The translations under genes and the position numbers were made by a program. From an uncultured Lachnospiraceae bacterium (lineage in GTDB: Bacteria > Bacillota > Clostridia > Lachnospirales > Lachnospiraceae), in assembly GCA_958422845.1 (NCBI GenBank), contig CATZPU010000092.1, forward strand, positions 1 through 5,540: DNA of 5,540 nt, given 5' to 3'. Shown one piece after another: positions 1-5,540 of the stretch. Numbering within the stretch: the first letter of the stretch is position 1; every line of letters starts with the position of its first letter. Under the pieces are notes generated by a model that saw nothing but the letters and a program-made list of their open reading frames with translations, was not told where the DNA came from and ran no database searches.

Positions 1-504
1 GTCCATGTCTGCGGCGCGGTCAATGCGCCGGGGGTATATCCGTTTCGCGAGGGAATGCGGCTTTTTGAAGCGGTAGAACTGGCAGGCGGCTTTTCGCCGG
101 ATGCAGATGAGGTATGGCTCAATCAGGCGCAGATATTGCAGGACGGACAGCGGCTGTATATTTACACGCACGAGGAGACGAAAGAGCTGCAAAATGTGCA
201 GGCGCAGGATAGAGCGCAGCCGTTTGGCGCGCCTGATGCACAGGCGGTACAGGGCGGACCGCCGTATGGCGAAGCTGCGCGGAAGCAGCCGACAGGCGAA
301 CTTTCGGCAGAAGAAAAGGTAAATATAAATACGGCAGATAAGGCGGAGCTGATGACGCTTCCCGGTATCGGGGAGGCGAGGGCTGAGGCGATCATACAGT
401 ACCGGTCGCAGCGCGGAGGCTTTTCTGCGGTTGAGGAGATCCAGGAGATATCCGGCATCAAGAATGCCGTATATTCAAAAATAAAAGACCGTATTACGGT
501 GTAG
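1..504 (+). CDS. comEA: ComEA-family DNA-binding competence protein, 5' truncated by window
   Basis: The reading frame is open from base 1 to TAG at 502-504, giving 167 visible residues; the N-terminus, which should hold the membrane anchor, lies upstream of the window. Residues 1-56 or so form an SLBB domain beginning VHVCGAVNAPGVYPF, the hallmark of ComEA. A Gln/Ala/Pro-rich linker follows (about 60-105). Residues 107-167 are a double helix-hairpin-helix DNA-binding domain starting VNINTADKAEL, with the first hairpin LPGIGEARA (120-128) and a second ISGIK (150-154). By family knowledge, ComEA is a membrane-anchored receptor on the outer face of the cell membrane that binds double-stranded DNA and hands it to the ComEC channel. 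The presence of comEC about 3 kb downstream on the same strand supports the assignment. An ATG at 55 is internal, since it would cut into the SLBB domain. Confidence 0.93.
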   Translation, partial: VHVCGAVNAPGVYPFREGMRLFEAVELAGGFSPDADEVWLNQAQILQDGQRLYIYTHEETKELQNVQAQDRAQPFGAPDAQAVQGGPPYGEAARKQPTGELSAEEKVNINTADKAELMTLPGIGEARAEAIIQYRSQRGGFSAVEEIQEISGIKNAVYSKIKDRITV

Positions 505-517
505 GTATAAGATAAAG

Positions 518-523
518 AAGGAG
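518..523 (+). promoter_or_regulatory. Ribosome binding site of the response regulator
   Basis: AAGGAG lies 7 nt before the ATG at 531, in the 26-bp gap after comEA. It fixes the start of the response regulator. The gap is too short and shows no hairpin for a terminator, so read-through from comEA is expected. Confidence 0.85.
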
Positions 524-530
524 TGGAATC

Positions 531-1220
531 ATGGCAAAAAAGGTTCTGGTAGTAGATGATGAAAAGCTGATCGTTAAAGGTATCCGCTTCAGTCTGGAGC
601 AGGATGACATGGAGGTGGACTGTGCGTACGACGGCGAGGAGGCTGTCCGCATGGCAAGGGAAAAGTCGTACGATATTATTCTGCTTGACCTGATGCTTCC
701 GAAGATGGACGGACTTGAGGTGTGCCGTGAGGTCAGGGAGTTTTCAGATGTGCCGATCGTGATGCTTACTGCAAAGGGCGACGACATGGACAAGATCCTC
801 GGTCTGGAGTACGGAGCAGACGATTATATCACAAAGCCGTTCAATATCCTTGAGGTGAAGGCGAGACTGAAGGCGATCATCAGAAGAACGTCGCAGAAGG
901 CGGCTGCCGAACCGAAAGGAAAGATCGTAGAGGTGGGCGATCTTGCGCTTGACTGTGAGGGCAGGAGAGTGAGCATCGCAGGCAAGGAGGTCAACCTGAC
1001 TGCGAAGGAGTTTGATGTGCTTGAGCTTCTCGTATTTAATCCGAACAAGGTATACAGCAGGGAAAACCTTCTGAATATCGTCTGGGGCTATGAGTATCCG
1101 GGCGATGTCCGCACGGTGGACGTACATATCCGCCGTCTGCGCGAGAAGATCGAAGCAAATCCGAGCGAACCGAAATACGTACATACGAAGTGGGGAGTTG
1201 GTTATTATTTCCAGCATTAA
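531..1220 (+). CDS. OmpR/PhoB-family response regulator (WalR-like)
   Basis: This is a 229-residue two-component response regulator of normal family length. The receiver domain (about 3-118) carries all expected active-site residues: the acidic pair D9/D10, the phosphoacceptor D53 within LLDLMLPKMDG, T80 in MLTAKG, and K102 in ITKPF. The C-terminal winged-helix DNA-binding domain (about 132-229) contains LTAKEFDVLELL, the recognition-helix region DVRTVDVHIRRLREK, and the wing ending GVGYYF. By family knowledge, phosphorylation at D53 by the partner kinase promotes dimerisation and promoter binding. The partner is almost certainly the kinase encoded immediately downstream, whose start overlaps this gene's end. 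The receiver resembles WalR/PhoP-type regulators, but the orthologue is not clear enough for a gene symbol. The target genes cannot be read from the window; the operon itself is a candidate. Confidence 0.95.
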   Translation: MAKKVLVVDDEKLIVKGIRFSLEQDDMEVDCAYDGEEAVRMAREKSYDIILLDLMLPKMDGLEVCREVREFSDVPIVMLTAKGDDMDKILGLEYGADDYITKPFNILEVKARLKAIIRRTSQKAAAEPKGKIVEVGDLALDCEGRRVSIAGKEVNLTAKEFDVLELLVFNPNKVYSRENLLNIVWGYEYPGDVRTVDVHIRRLREKIEANPSEPKYVHTKWGVGYYFQH

Positions 1221-2646
1221 GGAAAAAGCATCACAATCTTTAAAGAGCCTCCGTATGCGTATCTTCGTGATCGTTATTCTGGTAGGCCTGATTCCGATCA
1301 TGGTGATGAAGTCGGTCATTCTGAAGAATTACGTGACGCAGTCCGTAAACCAGAAATCGACGCTGATCCAGAACCAGTGTCAGCAGCTCGTCTCGCAGAT
1401 GGGAAGCTCCGGCTATATCGCGGATGTATCCTCGGAAAAGCAGGTCGATAAGCAGGTCAAGCAGCTTGCGACGATCTACAACGGCAGGGTGATCATCGTC
1501 GACGGCAATTTCTGGATCGTAAGAGACACGTACGGGATCGATGAGGGCAAGGCGATCATTTCCGAGGAGGTGCTTAAGTGCTTTCTCGACGCGGAGTCCG
1601 TGACGAACTATAATGCGGAGAGCCGTTTTCTGGAGCTTACGATGCCTGTGAAAAATTCCGAAACAAAAGCGACGGAAGGCATCATGATCGTCAGTGTTTC
1701 GACGGAGGATATCAATGCCGGAAGAGAAGCGCTTGACAATACCGTTTTGATCCTTCAGGTCATTGTGACGCTTTTCGTCCTTGCAGCGGCGTACTACGTA
1801 GCGCGTGTCCTGACAAAGCCGTTTGACCGGATCACGCAGTCTCTTGAGGAGGTGCGCGGCGGCGTGCTTGAGCAGGAAATATCGATTCCCGATTATACGG
1901 AGACGCAGCTTCTTGCGGAAGCGTACAACCGTATGCTTAAGCGTATGAAGCTGCAGGAGGATTCCAGACAGGAATTTGTCTCGAACGTTTCGCATGAGCT
2001 GAAGACGCCGATCACTTCGATGAAGGTGCTCGCGGATTCGCTGCTTGCACAGGATGATGTGCCTGTAGAGCTTTATAAGGAATTTATGAGCGATATCGCA
2101 GAGGAGATCGACCGCGAGAACAAGATCATTTCCGATCTGCTTTCGCTTGTCAAGATGGACAAAAAGTCCTCTGATATCCATATCGAGGAGACGAATATCA
2201 ATCAGCTCATCGAGCTGATCTTAAAGCGTCTGCGGCCGATCGCCGCAAAACAGGGGATCGATCTCGTACTTGAGAGCTTTAAGCCGATCCTTGCCGAAGT
2301 GGATGAGACGAAACTTACGCTTGCCTTGTCGAATCTCGTGGAAAACGGCATCAAATACAATCATGAGGACGGCTGGGTACACGTTTCCCTAAATGTTGAC
2401 AGCAAGTATTTTTATGTCAAGGTCGAGGACTCCGGTATGGGTATTCCGGAAGAGGATCAGGAACATATCTTCGAGCGTTTTTACCGCGTAGACAAATCGC
2501 ATTCGCGCGAGATCGGCGGAACAGGGCTCGGACTTGCGATCACGAGAAGCGCAGCGCTGATGCACCACGGCGCCATCAAGGTATACAGCAAAGAGGGCGA
2601 GGGTACGACGTTTACCGTTCGTATTCCGCTGAAATACGTTCCGTAG
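1198..2646 (+). CDS. Membrane sensor histidine kinase with HAMP domain
   Basis: This is a HisKA/HATPase_c sensor kinase of about 482 residues, partner of the upstream regulator. Numbered from TTG 1198: TM1 about 22-40, an extracytoplasmic sensor region about 41-180 (PAS/Cache-like by style, with RVIIVDGNFWIVRDTYG), TM2 about 183-204, HAMP about 202-255, then HisKA with phosphoacceptor H266 in FVSNVSHELKTPITS. The ATPase domain has the N box (N383 in LVENGIKYN), the G1 box (D411 in DSGMGIPEED), the F box FERFYRVD and the G2 box GGTGLGLAI from 440. All catalytic motifs are intact. The start is uncertain. TTG 1198 keeps the basic stretch KEKASQSLKSLRMR before TM1 and overlaps the regulator by 23 nt. 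ATG 1255, with AAAGAG 7 nt upstream, gives 463 residues and starts almost inside TM1. An ATG at 1090 would overlap by 131 nt and is unlikely. Translational coupling to the regulator is likely. Confidence 0.92.
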   Translation: MVIISSIKEKASQSLKSLRMRIFVIVILVGLIPIMVMKSVILKNYVTQSVNQKSTLIQNQCQQLVSQMGSSGYIADVSSEKQVDKQVKQLATIYNGRVIIVDGNFWIVRDTYGIDEGKAIISEEVLKCFLDAESVTNYNAESRFLELTMPVKNSETKATEGIMIVSVSTEDINAGREALDNTVLILQVIVTLFVLAAAYYVARVLTKPFDRITQSLEEVRGGVLEQEISIPDYTETQLLAEAYNRMLKRMKLQEDSRQEFVSNVSHELKTPITSMKVLADSLLAQDDVPVELYKEFMSDIAEEIDRENKIISDLLSLVKMDKKSSDIHIEETNINQLIELILKRLRPIAAKQGIDLVLESFKPILAEVDETKLTLALSNLVENGIKYNHEDGWVHVSLNVDSKYFYVKVEDSGMGIPEEDQEHIFERFYRVDKSHSREIGGTGLGLAITRSAALMHHGAIKVYSKEGEGTTFTVRIPLKYVP

Positions 2647-2654
2647 ATATGGAC

Positions 2655-2660
2655 AGGAGG
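2655..2660 (+). promoter_or_regulatory. Ribosome binding site deciding a GTG start
   Basis: A perfect AGGAGG sits 6 nt before GTG 2667. It lies downstream of the in-frame ATG 2649, so it rules out that ATG as the start and sets the lipoprotein N-terminus. Confidence 0.85.
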
Positions 2661-2666
2661 CATTCG

Positions 2667-3620
2667 GTGAAAAATAGAAAAAATCTTTTCCGGCTGTTTG
2701 TCTTTGCCGCCGTACTCGTGTTTGTATCGGGCTGTGCAAAACAGCGCAGGGAAGAGGGCAGCTACAGGGTTTATTATGTAAATACAGAAGGCACGCGTCT
2801 GATGGAACAAAAGTACAAGCCTGGCGCGCAGACGTTTGAGGAGATGATGGAGGAGCTTTTGGGACAGCTTGCCGCAGCTCCGTCCGGTTACGCAAGCGCT
2901 CTGCCAAAGCAGGTGAAGATCAACGGCTTTGAGCGCGGGATCGACGCGCTTCGGATCGACTTTTCCAAGGAGTATTATGAGCTTACGAATACGCAGGAGG
3001 TGCTTCTTCGCGCAGCCGTCGTCAAGACGGTCAGTCAGATTCCGGGCGTGACAAAGATTATGATCACCGTGGATCAGCAGCAGCTCGTCGATAAGCTGGG
3101 AAATCCCGTTCCGGCAATGGATGCAAATACTTTCATCGACACAAAGGAGGGCGGGATCAATTCCTATCAGTATACGAAGCTGATGCTCTACTTTGCAAAT
3201 GCGGACGGCGATCAGCTCATAGAAGAGGAGCGCAGGCTGCATTATTCGAGCAATATGGTGCTTGAGCGCGTGATCGTGGAGCAGCTTATTGAGGGGCCGA
3301 AGGAGCGCGGGACAAAGCCTCTGTTTACAAGTGATGTAAAAATTGAAAATATCTATACACAGAAAAATATCTGTACGATCACATTTAACGACGCAGTCAA
3401 TAAGGCTCCGTCCGAAGATCCGCCGAAGGCGGAGACGGCGCTTTATGCAGTCGTCAATTCCATCTGTGAAACGAGCGACAAGATCGAGGGTGTGCGGTTC
3501 CAGATCGCCGGAAACGATGAAGCGATGTTTCGGGGAAAGATCGATCTGAATCAGGTTTTCGTGCCGGATCGGTCGTATATCGAGATGGACGAGATCGAGA
3601 CAGAGCAGCCGAAGGAGTGA
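2667..3620 (+). CDS. GerMN-domain lipoprotein (tandem GerMN)
   Basis: This encodes 317 residues from a GTG start supported by the AGGAGG site. The N-terminus is a lipoprotein signal: basic MKNRKNLFR, a hydrophobic core (10-20), and the lipobox VSGC with lipidated C23. The mature protein should therefore be anchored to the outer face of the membrane. Two GerMN-like repeats follow. Repeat 1 (about 33-150) starts YRVYYVNTEG and includes TFEEMMEELL. Repeat 2 (about 167-310) starts YTKLMLYFANADG and includes VIVEQLIEGP ending at 211. GerMN domains are known from spore germination protein GerM and from actinobacterial LpqB. No catalytic residue is evident, so a binding or scaffolding role is inferred. 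Its place directly after the kinase (20-bp gap) suggests that it works with the sensor rather than in spores, as LpqB does with MtrB. A direct sporulation role is the alternative. Confidence 0.88.
   Translation: MKNRKNLFRLFVFAAVLVFVSGCAKQRREEGSYRVYYVNTEGTRLMEQKYKPGAQTFEEMMEELLGQLAAAPSGYASALPKQVKINGFERGIDALRIDFSKEYYELTNTQEVLLRAAVVKTVSQIPGVTKIMITVDQQQLVDKLGNPVPAMDANTFIDTKEGGINSYQYTKLMLYFANADGDQLIEEERRLHYSSNMVLERVIVEQLIEGPKERGTKPLFTSDVKIENIYTQKNICTITFNDAVNKAPSEDPPKAETALYAVVNSICETSDKIEGVRFQIAGNDEAMFRGKIDLNQVFVPDRSYIEMDEIETEQPKE
3612..3617 (+). promoter_or_regulatory. Ribosome binding site of comEC inside the lipoprotein 3' end
   Basis: AAGGAG overlaps the last codons of the lipoprotein gene. It is 4 nt before GTG 3622 and 7 nt before TTG 3625. 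The 6-7 nt spacing of the other two clear sites in the window favours TTG 3625, but GTG is usually the stronger start codon, so the N-terminus is uncertain by one residue. Confidence 0.75.
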
Positions 3621-3624
3621 TGTG

Positions 3625-5540
3625 TTGAAAAGGCCATTGGCATTTCTATGTATTGCGGCTGTGATCTGGATGATGGCATCTGCTGCGGCGGGGAAACGGC
3701 TAGAAGATTCCTCGCCGTTTCTTGCAAGGGAAGCGCTTTTATCGGCGCTTGAAGGAGAGAGCGGGATCGTCGTCAGAGGAAACATTGCAAAGAGTGAAGC
3801 CGTATCATCAGGCGTGCGCCTGTTCGCTGATCGATTATCAATTCAGAAAAAAGACAAATCAGTTATTTCTTTATTACCTCAGTACAAAATCAGTTTTATA
3901 TTAAATGAAAAAGAGATCCTGCCGGAAGACGTTATCCTTGTGAGGGGAGAGTTTGCGCCGCATGAGGCGGCATTAAATCCAGGTGAATTTGATGCGCAGA
4001 AATATTATCTGTCATCTGATGTGATCGGGACTTTGCAGGAGCCGCACCTGATGCACCGTACGACGGGAGCGCTTTCGCTGCGCCGTCTGCTGGAGCAGAT
4101 CAGAAGGAGCTTTGCCAATTCCTACAGAAATATTCTCGGAGATAAGGCTGCGGCAATGATGGCGGCGGTCAGTCTCGGAGAAAAGGGGCTTATGGAGCAG
4201 GAGTGGAAGCTTTTGTATCAGGAGGGCGGCATTGCGCATATTTTTGCCGTGTCAGGACTGCATATCAGTCTCGTGGGCATGGGGCTGTTTGGGCTGCTGC
4301 GACGGCTTCGGGCAGGGTATGTTTGTTCCGCGCTGAGCTGCGCGGCGGCAGTATTTTCTTATGGGATGATGACGGGCTTTAGTATCTCCGCCATGCGCGC
4401 CGTCCTTATGTTTCTTGTGTGGGCAGGAGCGCAGGTATGCGGCAGGAAGAATGATATGATCACGGGCATGTCTCTTGCGGCGGCAGTGATCGCATTTTTG
4501 GACGTCCGAAATACAGAGCAGTCATCGTTTTGGCTCTCCTTTGCGGCGGTCGGTTCGATCGCGGCGGTGACGCCTGCGATGCAGAAGATGTGCAATGTCA
4601 GAAGCACTTTTGGAAAAAGTTTTATATCAGGTGTGTCTGTATGGATAGGGACGCTGCCCTGTGTGCTGTATTTCTTTTATCAGACGGCGCCGTGGAGCAT
4701 ACTGATCAATCTCGCCGTGATTCCGCTGATGCCTGTGCTGATGGTATCGGGGCTTTGTGCCGGAGCCGTCGGAATGCTGAACGTCGGGGCTGGCATATTT
4801 CTGGCAGCTCCCGTCCATTACCTGCTTGCCGTTTTTGACTGGCTGTGCCGCATGCAGCAGCAACTTCCGCATGCGCTGTGGGTGGCGGGACGTCCCCCGG
4901 CTGTGCGTATTGCGCTGTACTATGCGGCGCTTGCAGCGACACTCTTTATCCTCCTGCGAAGGAGAGAGATGGATGCGGTCCTGCCGGATAAAACACAGAA
5001 AACTCCGGTATTTATCCGGCGGCAGAGGCTTCTCTTTTTCTTGCTGTGCGCATTTTGTACGGCGGTCATGGGAGTGCGGCTTCGGACAGATCTTCGGGTG
5101 ACCTGTCTTTCTGTCGGTCAGGGCGACTGCGCGCTTGTGAGGATGCCCGGAGGGGCGAATTGTCTGATAGACGGCGGAAGCACCTCGCGGAAAAAGGTCT
5201 GGGAATATGTGATCAGCCGCAGTGTGAAATATTACGGGATACAGACGCTGGACTACGTGTTTCTCTCCCATGCGGACGAGGATCATGTGAGCGGGATAAG
5301 GGAATATCTTGAGTCGTACGAGTGCGGCGCAGGGCGGAAAAACATACACGGGATCACAATGAAATATCTGGTGCTTCCTCCGACGGCAGATCCGCAGGAT
5401 TTTCTTGAGCTGAAAAAACTGGCGTATGAAAAAGGGGTGGAGGTACTTGTTATGGAAGCGGGCGGCGTCATAGCAGAAGGAAAAGCATCGTTTACGTGTC
5501 TTTCGCCGGACGAAGCGTACCTGACGGGAGAGCGCAATGA
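3625..5540 (+). CDS. comEC: ComEC/Rec2 DNA-uptake channel protein, 3' truncated by window
   Basis: The frame is open from GTG 3622/TTG 3625 through the last base, giving 638 complete codons; family members usually run to about 750-850 residues, so the C-terminus lies outside. Numbered from 3625: an N-terminal TM segment after KRPLAFLC (about 4-22), an extracellular OB-like domain (DUF4131 type, about 30-150), and the multi-pass Competence domain (about 165-470) with AAVSLGEK (180-187) and the signature VSGLHIS (S210-S215). A basic loop with LLRRR and FIRRQR precedes a further TM segment. A metallo-beta-lactamase-like domain follows from about 490, with SVGQGDC (496-502), LIDGGS (514-519) and the metal motif HADEDH (549-554). 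By family knowledge, ComEC forms the membrane pore for single-stranded DNA during natural transformation, and the lactamase-like domain is proposed to degrade the other strand. The gene begins 1-4 bases after the lipoprotein stop, implying coupling. Confidence 0.94.
   Translation, partial: MKRPLAFLCIAAVIWMMASAAAGKRLEDSSPFLAREALLSALEGESGIVVRGNIAKSEAVSSGVRLFADRLSIQKKDKSVISLLPQYKISFILNEKEILPEDVILVRGEFAPHEAALNPGEFDAQKYYLSSDVIGTLQEPHLMHRTTGALSLRRLLEQIRRSFANSYRNILGDKAAAMMAAVSLGEKGLMEQEWKLLYQEGGIAHIFAVSGLHISLVGMGLFGLLRRLRAGYVCSALSCAAAVFSYGMMTGFSISAMRAVLMFLVWAGAQVCGRKNDMITGMSLAAAVIAFLDVRNTEQSSFWLSFAAVGSIAAVTPAMQKMCNVRSTFGKSFISGVSVWIGTLPCVLYFFYQTAPWSILINLAVIPLMPVLMVSGLCAGAVGMLNVGAGIFLAAPVHYLLAVFDWLCRMQQQLPHALWVAGRPPAVRIALYYAALAATLFILLRRREMDAVLPDKTQKTPVFIRRQRLLFFLLCAFCTAVMGVRLRTDLRVTCLSVGQGDCALVRMPGGANCLIDGGSTSRKKVWEYVISRSVKYYGIQTLDYVFLSHADEDHVSGIREYLESYECGAGRKNIHGITMKYLVLPPTADPQDFLELKKLAYEKGVEVLVMEAGGVIAEGKASFTCLSPDEAYLTGERN
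3693..3721 (+). repeat. Inverted repeat in the comEC 5' coding region
   Basis: GAAACGGC (3693-3700) and GCCGTTTC (3714-3721) are perfect 8-bp complements around a 13-nt loop. No T-run follows, so it is not an intrinsic terminator. It may form an mRNA hairpin early in comEC or be chance. Confidence 0.35.
3731..3750 (+). repeat. Second inverted repeat in the comEC 5' coding region
   Basis: AAGCGC (3731-3736) pairs with GCGCTT (3745-3750) around an 8-nt loop, only 9 bases after the previous inverted repeat. It lies within codons for the comEC N-terminal region and is a weak candidate for mRNA structure. Confidence 0.25.
3836..3912 (+). other. AT-rich island inside comEC
   Basis: Bases 3841-3900 contain 14 G or C out of 60 (23%), far below the GC-rich surroundings. 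The frame stays open and encodes a Lys/Ile/Ser-rich part of the extracellular OB-like domain (about residues 72-96). Codons such as TTA, ATA and AAA cluster here, unlike the neighbouring genes. Confidence 0.6.

Noticed and set aside
12..30. Inverted repeat CGGCGC/GCGCCG with a 7-nt loop in comEA
   Set aside because: It encodes the conserved CGAVNAPG stretch of the SLBB domain, has no T-run, and is readily explained by GC-rich coding sequence.
505..530. Possible promoter or terminator between comEA and the regulator
   Set aside because: The 26-bp gap holds only a ribosome binding site; there is no hairpin and no -35/-10 pair.
1090..1197. ATG 1090 as the kinase start
   Set aside because: It would overlap the conserved winged-helix coding region of the regulator by 131 nt, and the added residues resemble an out-of-frame reading of that domain.
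1240..2181. A 313-codon open frame on the minus strand opposite the kinase
   Set aside because: The translation is an Arg/His/Leu-rich low-information sequence typical of an antisense shadow, and the kinase on the other strand has every expected motif.
2649..2666. ATG 2649 as the lipoprotein start
   Set aside because: A perfect AGGAGG lies after it and points to GTG 2667, and the signal peptide beginning at GTG is the proper shape and length.
2481..3785. A 434-codon open frame on the minus strand across the kinase end, the lipoprotein and the comEC start
   Set aside because: It spans three well-supported plus-strand genes and their ribosome binding sites, and its translation shows no recognisable domain. 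Long antisense frames are expected opposite GC-rich coding sequence.
4530..5349. Several short open frames on both strands within comEC
   Set aside because: They are Cys/Arg-rich out-of-frame translations with no domain, lying inside the conserved ComEC membrane and lactamase-like regions.

Overview
The window looks like part of one co-directional operon from a low-copy chromosomal locus of an anaerobic Clostridia member, most likely Lachnospiraceae or a close relative (Bacillota). This rests on a comEA/comEC DNA-uptake pair, a Gram-positive GerMN lipoprotein, strong AGGAGG-type ribosome binding sites, a WalR/PhoB-like two-component pair, and moderate-to-high GC by eye. The taxonomic call is an inference from gene content and protein style, not from a search.

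Layout, all on the + strand: (1) the 3' part of comEA, whose 5' end lies outside the window (1-504); (2) an OmpR/PhoB-family response regulator (531-1220); (3) a membrane histidine kinase overlapping its end (start near 1198, end 2646); (4) a lipoprotein with two GerMN domains (2667-3620); (5) comEC/rec2, truncated at its 3' end by the window (from 3622 or 3625). Gaps are 26 bp and 20 bp, followed by start/stop overlaps or near-overlaps. No stretch over 300 bases lacks a gene, and no terminator, promoter, RNA gene, mobile element or CRISPR array is visible.

ComEA would bind incoming DNA outside the membrane and ComEC would pass it through as a single strand. Between them, where Bacillus subtilis has comEB, sits a regulator-kinase-lipoprotein module. 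Its order matches the actinobacterial mtrA-mtrB-lpqB operon, in which a GerMN-containing lipoprotein modulates the sensor kinase. The most interesting hypothesis here is that the GerMN lipoprotein is an accessory sensor of the kinase and that this envelope-sensing module is transcribed with, and perhaps regulates, the DNA-uptake genes. The individual protein families are all known. The unusual part is the combination.
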